Source of the DNA: Deroplatys truncata
Taxonomy: Eukaryota; Arthropoda; Insecta; Mantodea; Mantidae
DNA length: 64,000 bases
Direction: 5' to 3'
NCBI GenBank assembly: GCA_030765065.1
Contig: CM060979.1
Span: 108,488,350-108,552,349, forward strand
Part shown: positions 46,534 to 57,899 of the stretch, piece after piece
Position numbering within the stretch: the stretch's first letter is position 1
Layout: every line of letters begins with the position of its first letter
The notes under the pieces: generated by a model
Seen by the model: the letters and a program-made list of their open reading frames with translations, nothing else
Databases searched by the model: none
What the model was told of the DNA's origin: nothing
Made by a program: the position numbers and the translations under genes

Positions 46534-46579
46534 ATACTAGCCAGTTTAGAAACGTCCGCCTCCCGTCGGTCGCCGGTTA

Positions 46580-47034
46580 CATCTGAAAACTTTGATTACA
46601 ATCTAAAGAATAGCACCTACAAACGTTACTCGTGTACAGAATGGAGGTGTACACGAGTCGGGCCAAACTCGAAGGTCGGGTTCGGGTTTAATTTAAAAAA
46701 AGTTTTGTCGGATTCCGACTGGGCTCGGGCTTGAAAATAAGGGCAGAAAAGAATCAACGTATTACATTCAACATATTCATTTTATTTTTCATATAAATAT
46801 CAAAATCTTTAGTGCCAGTTTTGAGGAAATAAAAAGTAATTAAAAGCTTTTCCATGTAGAGAGAAAATAAAGACAAAAAAGATGACATTTTTTGGTTCCG
46901 TTTTGGTGAGATGCCCGGAATAGCAAAATTATCGCTCTGTGCATACATTAATGCAGCAGTTAATAATAGTAATAATAACAATAATAATAACAATAAATAT
47001 ATTCTCCCTTCGGTCAATCGCGAATAAGGTTACA
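46580..47034. other. Intergenic stretch, nothing recognised
   Basis: An AAT/AAC-rich simple tract lies near 46968-47000. A short minus-strand frame translates it as poly-leucine and is an artefact. Confidence 0.45.
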
Positions 47035-47362
47035 GCAGCACGGCAGCTTTAAACTTCGGCTTCCCCCTTCCACCTACACCCAGGACATCCTGGGCAGAGT
47101 GCAGTAATGGGGACAGCATCTTGGTAAATCAGCCGGCATGTGGGTCAATTAGGCAGTATCGCTGTTTACTACATGGGGATTCCAGGACCTCAGCCGCCAC
47201 TATTTCTGTAAAGTGGCTTCTTAATTGGTTCTAAGGAACGAATGCATTCCATGCTAAGCCTCCAAGCAGGGGAAAAACTAGCCTTGCCGTTACCTAAATT
47301 GAATCCTACTTCCTTCTAGCAGCAGTGCGTCGTGGATTGATAAATAACAATAAATAATAATA
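47035..47362 (+). repeat. Possible retroelement tail, unclassified
   Basis: A GC-richer block ends in GTGCGTCGTGGATTGATAAA followed by an (AATAA)n-like tail at about 47341-47365, as expected of a LINE or SINE 3' end. No tRNA-like head or coding frame was seen. A second GC-rich block at 47405-47545 may be related to it. Confidence 0.35.
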
Positions 47363-48559
47363 GTCAATAACAAAAAAAATACTGTTATTTAAAACCAAAT
47401 AAGGTAATTGGCCTCAGACCGGCTGGTATAGTGTAACCTTTTCTTGGGCCCAGGCCGGGCACGTGAACGCCCGATCACCCACCGTGATAAAATTACTGCC
47501 CTAATTGCCGCGCCTGTGGGATCTACAGCGTTTGAGGTTGTGGTACTTACATTATTTTAGGTTTAATAAAATATTGACTTATAGTTGGGTATGCATGGAT
47601 AGAGACATTAAGAAATTCAAGTTCATTACTTAAAATAGAGCTATATGATTGTATGAGTAATATAAATAATTCATTCTTCCTTTAGAATGTATTATTTACA
47701 CATTTAGTATTTCTAAAAAAGGAAAGTAGTGGTTATAATAGACGACCTATGTCCTCCGTATTATATGAAACCTTAATTACTATGGAATGTATTTAGAAGA
47801 GGACGATTTGTCCATTTGTACTATTGTTTTCCAAGTACGGACGGAGTCTCGTGCACGAGGTGCTTAGTCATAGCAAACTGTTGTAAATGAGAGTGGTAGT
47901 TTGGCATGAATAAATTAAGCGGTGAATATGTAGCTGTTTAGGAAGTTTCTGGTATGATCACAGTATTTTAATACGCTCATTTATTTACGCGTCGACTTTA
48001 TACAATATTTAAGGAAAGCACCTGTACGGAGTGTATCGAAGTTGCTTTGATGCATATATTAAGATATACGTATTGACGTATATTAATGCAATGGTGGAAC
48101 TTTCTAAACGTATTATTGTACCTAAAGAACAGAAATTAATTAAAATACGCAATATTCGTATATTTATATGCACTTTATCGTACTATTAAAGATAATAAAA
48201 ATACTTATAATAATATATATTTTTATTGAAGCTATCGTTAAATTAAAAAAGTAATTAAAGAAATACTGCAATTATTACATAAAAAGAATTTCGACCTGCG
48301 CTTTATATGATTAAAAAAATGAGATTATCGGATTAAATGGAGGGAAATCAATCAAGATGCTGATCATGGTTGTCAGCAGTGTTTATCGTGACAGCGGTGT
48401 ATCAAAGGACCTACGGATTACTACAACAGTTGATTTAAGTAGAAATAGCATGTATTACTTTCTATACCCACTAAATTTTATATTATAAATATTATCGTAT
48501 TTTTGTACCTACTTCATGGTAATCGAAATAAATGCTTGCAAATATGATTTCCTTACACA
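47363..48559. other. Intergenic stretch, nothing firmly recognised
   Basis: Apart from the GC-rich block at 47405-47545, this is very AT-rich and unassigned. Confidence 0.4.
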
Positions 48560-49085
48560 CTTCGTAGTAGATATATGGATGATATAGGAGGCTAAAGCGA
48601 TAGTCAGATGCTTAAAATGCGGGTTGCTATATGCTGGATTAGAAAATCTATATGATCATAATAAACAAAATAATGATGAACGTATAACTTCAAAAAATTT
48701 AGGATAAAATTATTGGAAAATTAAACCAATAGCAACGAATATCTCGAAAATGGTTACTGTAACAAAACACATTATTTTAAATAAGTTGTATATTTTAAGA
48801 GATAGATTTTTACCCTGCTTTTACGGTTTCTTGTGGTTCTTACAAAAATTATCAGAATGAGGACTTCATAGGCTATATATAGTTTTCAGATACGAAGTTC
48901 TTAATGTAAATGTCTCAAATATATGATGTAAACAAAATCGTTAGGGCCACGTTCGAGAAAATAAAAACTAATGAAAAGCTTTTGGACATTAATAATAGTT
49001 TAGGTTAGGGTAAATTCGGTGAAAATCTTTGTACTCATTGTAAACCGCTGGATTTAATTGCAAGGTTTTGTATTTGTTCAGATTT
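48560..49085 (+). repeat. Repeat C, 5' two-thirds
   Basis: Shares ATATCTCGAAAATGGTTACT, TTACGGTTTCTTGTGG and GGTAAATTCGGTGAAAATC with full copies. It stops before the CA tract and lies tail-to-tail with the minus-strand copy starting at 49098. Confidence 0.6.
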
Positions 49086-49097
49086 TTTGGACCTTTC

Positions 49098-49890
49098 TAT
49101 ATTTCTTTTTACTTTCTCTACCACGTGCATAGTAGAGCATTCGACCCAAAAACTCGACCTAGTCTTCATCCGAGATATATGTTTTGAGAGCACCTGAATA
49201 CAAAAACAGCATTTTTAGATAAAAGTCCGTGAGTGTTTGTGTGCCTGTGAAAAACGAAAACTCAGATGAATACCAAACTTCGTATTTAGACCCAATATCT
49301 TTCAAAGATGCTATACGAGGATTTTATAGAAAATCCCCCACCCAGACTACCCTTTGCATGGAACATTTTTCTAAAGCTTTGTTTTTCTTAAAAATGGCCC
49401 AAACGATTGTGATTAAAATATCGTATGTTTCAGATATTTTCATGGCAAATGAAATGTACATCCTGAATTTTCTGGAAATGTCACTAAACGCCCTCTTTAT
49501 TCTGAATGACTTTTGCATAACTGGTAAAGCGTAAGAGGAAATTTTACTGCACAAAAAATGTAAATCTCGTTAAAACACACAATTTATGTGGGACACCTTT
49601 TTTTTCGAGTGAACCATTTCCATTGTTATTTATTTGAGGTTTCCAATACTTATACTTTTTCTCAAATGGAATTTGTTATTTTTATGGACATAAAATGGAC
49701 TGCTCCACATAGCAAACAGCTCCTGAAAGATTTGACTATAGCTGAAAACCTACCATAGTTCCTTTGCACCTACAAGAAAATTACCAACAAGATTTTGCAA
49801 ACGTTTATCTCGATTAATATGAAGTAGATGGAGAATCATTTGTAAAAATAGTTTGTACAGGAGTAGAGAAAGACACGTGAAGCAGCATAC
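49098..49890 (-). repeat. Repeat C, near full-length, minus strand
   Basis: Begins TTTTTACTTTCTCTACCACG (terminal palindrome) and passes ATACCAAACTTCG, CCCACCCAGACTACCC, CATAACTGGTAAAGCG and AATACTTATACTTTTTCTC. It ends near the C 5' motif AGTAGAGAAAGACACGTG. The 101-codon plus-strand frame here is a chance frame within the repeat. Confidence 0.72.
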
Positions 49891-50454
49891 CACATTTTGT
49901 ATATTAAGAGCACCTTAGAATACACGTTTTCGCTGGAAACTAGCGTTTAATATTTGTTAAGGAGTTGTCAAATTAGTACTTCTCTTGAAACAACTGTATT
50001 GGCAGCGAGCTGAGAATATCTTTCATTGCAGCTTTATTTATTTTATGTTTAAAATAATTATTTTTACGAAATTCTTCGATATAATACCATAGACAACTTA
50101 GTAAATAAATCATATAAACAGATTTATTATAAATGTATGGATCATTCAATATGTTTGCTTGGTTTGGAACATAATGCATATAATAACATAGAAATCCTAG
50201 GGTTTTTGCATAAAAGCTTTACAAAATACTTAGACCGCAATATTGTGTTTGTTAATTTATAGTTAATGTTTTCCTTCTACTTATATAATTTTTAAAAGCA
50301 AATATTAATTTGTCTTACTGAAACCAAATTACAAGTGAGCGTTTTACATTTTAGTTTTCTTTTCCTATAGGTTATTTGACTGTATACGCCTATGCAAAGT
50401 TTCCTTAATATGGAACCCTTCTCCAAACATTAAAAATTTAAGTTTAACAAACTT
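49891..50454. other. Intergenic stretch, nothing recognised
   Basis: AT-rich, unassigned. Confidence 0.4.
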
Positions 50455-51293
50455 GTGTGTTACAGTCATATGGCTTTCCCTACCCACTATTATTTATTGT
50501 AATACAACTTCTATAAACTATTCTTACGAAAGCTTAGTTTTCTATCTATTTCATATTAATCGGGATAAACTTTTGCAGAGACAGTTTCAATACACATTTC
50601 GTTGTATGTATACGGTGGTATAGTCGATGGTCGCTACATGCTGGCTTTAAAATTCCATATCTTTTCCATAACATCACGAGAAGCAAATGAACAGCAACAG
50701 AGTTTAAAAAGTCACAACGTGTTGAAAAATTCGAACCAATATTAACGGACATCTCAAAAATGGCTAATGTCACAAAAATGTTTTTAAATAAACATTTTAT
50801 TTGAAAACATCTATATTTTTTGTGCAGTAGGTTAATGTCCATTACTTATGTTTTACGGGTTATGTAAGATTATACAACATTTCTTCTGAATGAAGCGAAT
50901 TTCACAGGTTATTCCCAGAAAATTCATGATTTACGTTCTATTTGTCATGCAAATATCTTGAACGTATGGTAGATATTTTAAAAAAATCATTAGTCATTTT
51001 TGAGGCAACAAAAGGTAACGAAATTTTCAAAGTAAAGCATAGTTTGCGATTAGGAAACTTTGTTGAAAATATTCGTGTCGCTTTCTTGGAGGAATCTGAA
51101 CTTAAATACCAAGTTCGGTGATTAACCAAATTTTCTTTTTGAGTTATGGTGTTGACACACACATACGGACTCTTCTGTTTTGCTAAAAATACATTTTTAT
51201 TTGGTTTCAGGGAGTCGTGAAATCTCGGTATCAAATTTTTGTTTGGAATGCAATACTTCCTCTACTTACTTTAAGCAAGTAATGGGGAAAGTA
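50455..51293 (+). repeat. Repeat C, near full-length, plus strand
   Basis: Starts near TTGTGTGTTACAGTCATATG and passes TCATATTAATCGGGATAAAC and TTAAATACCAAGTTCGGTG. It ends TACTTCCTCTACTTACTTTA followed by AGCAAGTAATGGGGAAAGTA. It keeps the terminal palindrome in diverged form. Confidence 0.72.
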
Positions 51294-51753
51294 ATAATTA
51301 GATTTAATATGTTATTCTGCATATGACATCTAGTCCCATTGATAACGATGGGTTTGATTGCATAAATCTATATTTTCTAAATCATATACCATCTGTAACA
51401 ATGTGCTTCAAAAGTTGTATTCCTAAGTGGTAGAGTGCTGAACTACTATAAATAAACATAAAACAAATAATTGTTATGTTTACCGGCAAAAGTAAGACAA
51501 CTATAAAATCAGTACGAATCTGAGCAATAGTTATCATACAGGCACAAAGATTATGGTGTGATAAACGCTTCTCGCGGCTACAGAAGGTCACCTGTTTATT
51601 CTAACACATTTCGTAAAGCTTCTTCGTCGGGCCTGTTTATGATGTTGATTGGGGTAATGAAGTGGAAAAAGAGGAACCGAAGGATACGAGGGAGCCTGAA
51701 TTCACATCCAAGGACTTCTTCAATCAGGAATATACCAAGGAGTTGGCGTATGA
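51294..51753 (+). other. Orphan segment, possibly coding in the past
   Basis: 51640-51753 is open in a polar frame (DVDWGNEVEKEEPKDTREPE, FTSKDFFNQEYTKELAYE) that continues briefly after the LTR at 51754-52680. Composition is more balanced than the surroundings. No family recognised; it could be a decayed exon or transposon fragment. The rest of this stretch is unassigned. Confidence 0.25.
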
Positions 51754-52680
51754 TGAGGCAGTATTTTATATCATAACACTGTAAATGCCAGAGTGATTGT
51801 AGTGTAAATATTGTATGGCAATGATTTGAGATGTTTGTTAATTATAAGCATTGTTAGGAAATAAGTTTACACGGTCTCACTGAAACTGACAATAGGAGCG
51901 AGTAACAATGAGCGAGGGGGTGAGTTGTTTATCAATTATAAGAGACAAGCAAATGACGTCAGATTAGCGCGCTTTTCTTTAAAAATGAAGGGAATATCTT
52001 CCCTAGAGCATATGTGTTCATAATTTTGATTGGATATAAAAATAGACGCTAATGTTGGCGCGTTTTATTCACCAATAGCAGCTCTGTTATAATGTTTAGG
52101 CACATCGGGGTGAGGGAGTATAAATTCCGTGCCAGAGACGGGTAACTCTCAATTCAACAGAATCATTCACGGGTTACACGTCGCGCAGTTCTACAGAATA
52201 ATTCACAAGGCAAACGTCACACAGTTCAACAGAATCATCCACGGGTTACACATCGCGCAGTTCAACAGAATCATTCACAAGTTACACGTCGCTCAGTTCA
52301 ACAGAATCATTCACGGGTTACACGTCGCGCAGTTCTACAGAATCTCTGCGGTCGTAAAGCTAGTTATAAGATGTGAAATACGCGAATTAATAATGTGCGA
52401 CAAATAAGTGATTATAGTTACATTTGAAAATATAACAGTTTCAGTCTGGCGTGTATCAAGAGTAATTATCTGAAATTAATTAATTGTGACGGCAATAAAA
52501 GTGTAAAAACAAATTCTTTTATCGGTGTTATCTTTTAGTAACAACTCCTTTCCGTTCCTGTTCAAGAGATTTGCTCGACTGAATAATAATAGCTAGCCGG
52601 AGGACAAAGAACTCAAAATTCAAAATAGTAAAACAATAACAGGCGCTCAGTAATAAGATAACATGAACGAAACCGCGACA
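51754..52680 (+). mobile_element. Solo LTR, family B (copy B2)
   Basis: About 927 bp beginning TGAGGCAGTATTTTATATCA and ending ACCGCGACA, with the exact duplication ATGA at 51750-51753 and 52681-52684. It is closely similar to B1 outside the minisatellite, which is longer here. No internal region. Confidence 0.88.
52151..52350 (+). repeat. 36 bp minisatellite inside LTR-B2
   Basis: Five full units start at 52151, 52187, 52223, 52259 and 52295, followed by a partial one at 52331. The core is AGTTCAACAGAATCATTCAC followed by GGGTTACACGTCGCGC. Because 36 is divisible by three, the tract is open as a 12-residue peptide repeat (QFNRIIHGLHVA), which I regard as a by-product. B1 has only one full unit. 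Confidence 0.92.
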
Positions 52681-52684
52681 ATGA

Positions 52685-53282
52685 GACTCACTGAATCAGA
52701 AGAGGATTTCTTTGCAGTAGCTGTTGCAGCTATGAAACCCTTCAGCACACACCGACATTCTTCGGTAACATCGATATGTGTACAGGAGGGATGCCTCCTA
52801 GTAGTCAGAATGTTGTTCTGAAGTCTTGATAACAAGTTCGAATAGACCATGACAGATGGCGGGGAAGCAATGGCCCGAGCCTGGCAAATCTGCTGCTCTT
52901 GCACTTGGCGTTTCAGCGAGTCTAGTCAGCTGCCTTAGAGCTACACCTTCCAATCCCTACATCCTTTCTAATTTACAATATATAAGCAATCATCACTCTT
53001 ATTCCTAGAACTAAGGTCTAGTAATAAGAACCTTTTCTGTTGCTTAGTTGTTCGCGACGCTAGCATGTGTGCATCTAGTAAGATGGAATATAAGCATCAA
53101 AATCACAAGTAGAGCGCAGACACTGATGGAGCATGATGAAACATTACGGTGTTCGGGGAGGAATAAATCAAATTTGTTATACTTGAGTCTATGCCAGCAA
53201 AAGCAAATTCACTCTTCGTCCAGACATAGACAAAGAGTATGCTTCAACCAGACGTCGTGCAGTTAGCAAGTCATAGGCTTTT
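52685..53282. other. Intergenic stretch, nothing firmly recognised
   Basis: 52685-52930 is GC-balanced and open on the minus strand for 85 codons (52647-52904), without a recognisable motif. The rest is unassigned. Confidence 0.35.
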
Positions 53283-54345
53283 TCTGCAACCATTTAGGTT
53301 GATACTGTACAATACTTCCAAAACTAAGCGTTGTAGAAAGACATTTGGAAAAATCTGATGCGTTACACTCACATAAGTTTCACTACCCTTGTACAAACTA
53401 TTTTTACAAACTCTTATTCTCCATCTACTTCATGTTAATCGAGATAAACATTTACAGAAACGTATTTGAAATTTTCTTGTAAGTGCAAGGGGAATATGGT
53501 AGGTTTAAGCGTTAGTCAAATCTTTTAAGAGCTTGTTGCTATGTGGAGCATTTAATTCTCTTTGCATGTCCAGAACATTAAAAGAAATAAATAACGATTT
53601 CCCATTTGAGAAAAATCATAAGTATTGGAAAATTCAAACAAATAACAAGCAATACCTCGGAAATGGTTCACATGACACATCCACATGACATATTACTCAT
53701 ATATTGTCTGTTGTAGCAGGTCTACATTTCTATGTAGAAAAAGTTTGCGTATTTCTTACGGTTTACCAGTTATGCAAAAGCCATTCAGAATGAAGAGGAC
53801 TTTTGTGGACATTCCCAGAAAATTCAAGATATACATTTTATTTGTCAGAAAAATATCTTAAATATATGTTATTTTAATCAAAATCTTTAGAGTGATTATA
53901 GAGTAAATCAAAATTTTCGAAAATTGTTCCAAGTAAAGGGTAGTCTGGGGCGGGGGGAGTTTCTTGAAAATCTTCGTGTCGCATCTTTGAAAGATACTGA
54001 ACCTAAATACCAAGTTTCGTACTATCCGACTTTTAGTTTTTCAGTTATGCTGTTCGCAGACACACATCACACATTCACACAAACGGACCTTTTTCTAAAA
54101 ATGCTTTTTTTATTCAGGGGGCCTCAAAACCTGTATTTTCGGTGAAATCTCGATTTTGGGTAATGCAATACTTCCCCTATTTACGTCATTAGGTCCTCCG
54201 AACAATACACGACTAATGGCATGTATTTTCCCCCATAATATCAAGCAAGTTTTATTCAAGACATTTCTTTCTACAACGATTAGTTTTGGAGATATTGTAC
54301 AGTCTCAAGTTAAATGGTCCCCCTACATGATCAATACTAATATTC
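53283..54345. mobile_element. MITE (family of 22127) with its centre replaced by repeat C
   Basis: 53290-53345 (ACCATTTAGGTTGATACTGT, then CCAAAACTAAGCGTTG) matches the left arm of the MITE at 22127. 54184-54345 (GGTCCTCCGAACAATACACG, CCCCCATAATATCAAGCAAG, TTTTGGAGATATTGTACAG) matches its right arm. The arms are still inverted relative to each other. The sequence between them is repeat C, and part of the MITE centre is missing. Confidence 0.7.
53346..54183 (+). repeat. Repeat C, near full-length, inside a MITE
   Basis: Starts GGAAAAATCTGATGCGTTAC and passes CATTTGAGAAAAATCATAAG and CCTAAATACCAAGTTTCG. It ends in TACTTCCCCTATTTACG without the second half of the terminal palindrome. It is in the same orientation as, and similar to, the copy at 18011. 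Confidence 0.75.
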
Positions 54346-55790
54346 CGAAGAGAGAGAATATGATTTCTATTCATAAACTAGTTAAGGACTAAAAAGATTT
54401 ACACAGACTTCGTTGAGAATGATATGGGGTAGAAAATATGCTCACAGATAATACTTGTAAAAATAAAAAGCTGGTTGCATTTTATTCCAAGCAAAACACA
54501 TAGATGGTCATGATGTAACACTTAAGCAAACTGACTACAGAAAACAAAAGCGATAATCGATCCTGTTTATAGTGGTACAATGTTTATAATGGTGCATTTA
54601 TTTCTTTACCATTTATCAAATACTGCAGAACTCTGTGTATTGAAGCAGTGTTAAAATCTCTGAATAACCTTTGTTGTAATTCTATAAGAGTATGCTCATA
54701 TAAGAAAAGTTTCCTTTATTTCCTTTGTATTTAAGTTAAAATTTGTTAACAGGGCATGCTAAATAATAATATAAAGCGAGAAAATTTCTAACATTAGTAA
54801 TCAGTAAACCAATATTTTTCTTTAACACCTGAGATTATTTTTCGCGGTAGCCGCAGACTCTGCCTCTTTTCCAAAGAGGTTACTTGGTTGTCTGAGAATG
54901 GGAATATTCATATTCACCAGCTTCGTCTCTATTTCGTTGTGAACGAATATGTTAAAGGGTTTCTGCATTATGTGAAAACTATATAGCCTTTGTATTATTA
55001 AATAACTAAGGAACCAAAGAGAAGGTCTAAAGGTTTAAAGTTTCATGTACTGTAGGTATCTAAAAGACCACTCGATCATTCCAATCGATGATTTTTCCAC
55101 CGTCAAAGGGTATTTATAAGCCTTGCAGGGTTTCCAAAACTTGGAAGAGCGAGGTCGGAGGGAGGTTAAGGAAGTCAGACGTACTGCCGAGGCTTCACAT
55201 TCATTTGCGTGAATATCAGGGGATTTTTAAACCGTTATAAGAATAGCGGGTGCTTTAGGAAATTACAAGGGGTAAAGAGAAGGATTTACTATAAAAATTC
55301 TGTAGATGATTGAACAATAATTTAAAATATTTAATTCGTCATTCAAGTTTAAATATCTACCGTGAAATGTGAGGTAAACCAGTTAGTACATAATTACTTC
55401 CAAAATATACTTCCATGATTTAATTAAATAAAATTAGGATCTGGGATTACTGAATGAATTTGAATAATTAACAAATTTTATGAAATTGACAGAATCGTTA
55501 TGATAGTGTCGAAGTTTGAATAACGCAAGCAAATAGTGGAATCGTCGTCAAAATATAAACATACATTTATTGATTTAGTGTTTGCTGCATATACGTAGAT
55601 GTTCGAAAGGTATTCGTTAATGAGTTTTGTTATTGTTTCATTGTGGAAACAAAACGCCGTAACGAGGCTACGCACGCAAATAGATGAAAAGTTATCTCTA
55701 TGATTAACAACGAATCTATATTTCATTTCATTTCTGAATAATTTATTTAATGATCGCTCATTAAAGAGCATCGTTTACGGAGTTCCATTA
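54346..55790. other. Intergenic stretch, nothing recognised
   Basis: AT-rich with no gene or repeat assignment. The 97-codon minus-strand frame at 55478-55771 has no motif. Confidence 0.4.
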
Positions 55791-55792
55791 TT

Positions 55793-56490
55793 ACTTTCTC
55801 TGCCACATAACTAATAGATAGAGAAAGTGTTGTATACTACCCAAACATTTGATATCGACATTTTACCGGAAAAGTTTTGAGACTTCCTGAATCCAAAGAA
55901 AACCATTTTTAGAAAAAGTTCCGTGTGTGTGTGTGTCTGTGTGTATGTAAATAGCGTAATTAAAAAAGGAAATGTCGGATAAATACCAAACTTGGTCCTT
56001 GATTTATCTTTCAAGGTTGCAATAAGAAGATTTTCAAGAACATCCCACACCCAAACTACCTTTTGCATGGACTTTTTTCGAAATTTTAATGTTTTTCAAA
56101 AATAGTTCTAATGGTTTTGATGAAAAAGCCTACATTAAAGATATTTATGCAATAAAGTATACATATTGAATTTTCTGAGAATAGTTCTTTTCATTCCGAA
56201 GCAATATTATATAATTTTGAATAACTATAAACAATAAGACATAGACAAAAGATCCTACATATAAATATACATCTGTTTAAAACACAAACTTTATTTTCAA
56301 TAACTTTTATTCTGGAAACAACCATTTCCGAGATATTCATAGTCATTGGTTTGACTTATTCAATAGTTTGTCCTTTTTTGAAGTGATGTAGCAAAGTTAG
56401 GAAAAGGCAACCGCATTTAAACATTTGACTTGCTCTTCGGTTTCCTGCATCCACTTGTACCTTACAACGAAATGTGTAATGAAACCAATT
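55793..56490 (-). repeat. Repeat C, minus strand, 5' end incomplete
   Basis: Begins with the palindromic end (TTACTTTCTCTGCCACATAA, AGATAGAGAAAGTG), then a (GT)n tract near 55925. It continues with ATAAATACCAAACTTGG and CCCAAACTACCTTTTGC and fades near 56490 next to an (ATT)n tract. Confidence 0.72.
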
Positions 56491-56514
56491 CAATAATATG
56501 AAAAATAGATTTTG

Positions 56515-56537
56515 TTCTATTATTATTATTATTATTA

Positions 56538-56581
<44 letters not shown>
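56515..56581. repeat. (ATT)n microsatellite
   Basis: A run of TTA/ATT triplets about 65 bp long with one C interruption, at the end of the repeat C copy. A shorter TTA-rich tract lies near 56723-56750. Confidence 0.9.
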
Positions 56582-57530
56582 TCGTTGAAACTAATTTATT
56601 ATAACTTATTCACCTTACGTGATCATCGGCCCTAAAAGCTATAAGATCTCATCGCTCAGTCGACTAGAATCTAATTGTTACATACTCAAAATGCAACAAT
56701 TTAATCTACAACAGCAGTTATAATTATTATTATTGTTATTATTATTGTTATACCTCATGTTTTCTAGTTCTTATGCAGTCGTTTACATGTTTGCTCACAA
56801 ACTATACACATCTGTCTCTCCCACCATTTGCTTTGCACACGAACAAAGTTTTGCTTGCACTGTAAATGAAAATATTTGTATGACCATTTTACGCTATAAT
56901 AAACTGTTCATATAAATGTAGTTCAAACAAACAATGGTGCTTAAATTAATTATTTTCATTTGCGGCTTTTAAAAGAAACGTGCTTTGTGAACCACTAAGA
57001 TAAAAATCCAGTGTAGTACACTCGCAACACTTTCTATATCCACTGGAGAATCGCAAACTTTCAAACATATGCCGTCAAATAGGGCACTTGCGCTTAAAGG
57101 GAAATTGAAAGACCTACACTGCCAACGTTAAATCTGCTAAATACAGACCCATGACTTATTTAAGATATCTCACTGAACATTTTTCGGGATTTATATGCAT
57201 GCCTTGTGCGTTCATTGATCTACTTCTATATAATAGGTTTATTCATTAAGGAAGATTATTTTCGCAGTTATACGAAACTTTAATAAAATTTTATCAGGAA
57301 ATATATTTTTAAAATAACCAGCCATATTATTAACAACAAAGTAGATCCACAACATTGCTGAGAAGTTGTTATCAAGCTAAAATTTAATTTAGCCATATTC
57401 AATAATTTTTTAGAAGACGGTTCATTTATATCATAAAATGTCATTCATAACAAAAGCAAAAATTGAGAAGACAAACTAGCATATATTTGAAAATAAAGAA
57501 ACCATATGCTTGAGTACGCATACTTAAAAT
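56582..57530. other. Intergenic stretch, nothing recognised
   Basis: AT-rich, unassigned apart from the short TTA tract. Confidence 0.4.
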
Positions 57531-57531
57531 T

Positions 57532-57845
57532 TTGGCAGTGAGGTTGCACCGCGGTAACTGTGCGGCTAGCATTCGGGAAGTCCCGGGTTTAAACCCCAGG
57601 GCGACCTATCTGGCCGAAGATATTTTCGCAGTTTTCCTCGTTTGCTACGCGAATGCTGGGTTAGATAATTTGATCCACGAATTTTCCTATCATCCCTTTC
57701 ATCGCTACATTTCATTCCTTTCTTCTTCACCGGCATACCAGGCATTGGGCTGATCACCGATGCTATGATCCAGAGTTTACTTGCTCCTCAACAGGCTACG
57801 GGCACAAGGCATTGGCTTGTAAGTTCTATGCGTATAATGTTGGAC
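57532..57845 (+). mobile_element. tRNA-derived SINE, family SINE-4 (copy b)
   Basis: The head contains GGTTGCACCGCGGTAACTG and the B-box CCCGGGTTTAAACCCC. The body (CAGTTTTCCTCG, GCGAATGCTGGG, CATCCCTTTCATCG) and the end (GGCTTGTAAGTTCTATGCG) match the minus-strand copy at 37180-37489. Sequence at 57865-57900 resembles the 5' end of repeat C (GTGTTACATTCACACGAC). Confidence 0.75.
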
Positions 57846-57899
57846 GAAAACAGCGTCAACACAATTTAAACAATCTGCTGTGTTACATTCACACGACAT

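Larger units (their letters stand above)
42849..46577 (-). mobile_element. Mariner-like DNA transposon carrying nested MULE and LTR
   Basis: The left end reads GATGACCGACGGGGACCGG from about 42853. The right end, read on the minus strand from 46577, reads ACCGGCGACCGACGGGAGG, so the terminal inverted repeats are still recognisable. TA dinucleotides sit at 42847-42848 and 46578-46579. Between them lie the minus-strand transposase (42968-44050), a short 5' leader, the MULE (44105-45581), the LTR A7 (45595-46533) and the right inverted repeat. Without the two inserts the element would be about 1.3 kb, normal for this superfamily. Confidence 0.82.

Noticed and set aside
52151-52330. Regular direct repeats that could suggest a CRISPR array
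   Set aside because: Units are contiguous with no unique spacers, lie inside an LTR, and the window is eukaryotic.
52129-52407. Plus-strand frame encoding a 12-residue tandem peptide repeat
   Set aside because: It is the 36 bp LTR minisatellite, whose unit length is divisible by three; the rest of the frame is non-coding LTR sequence.
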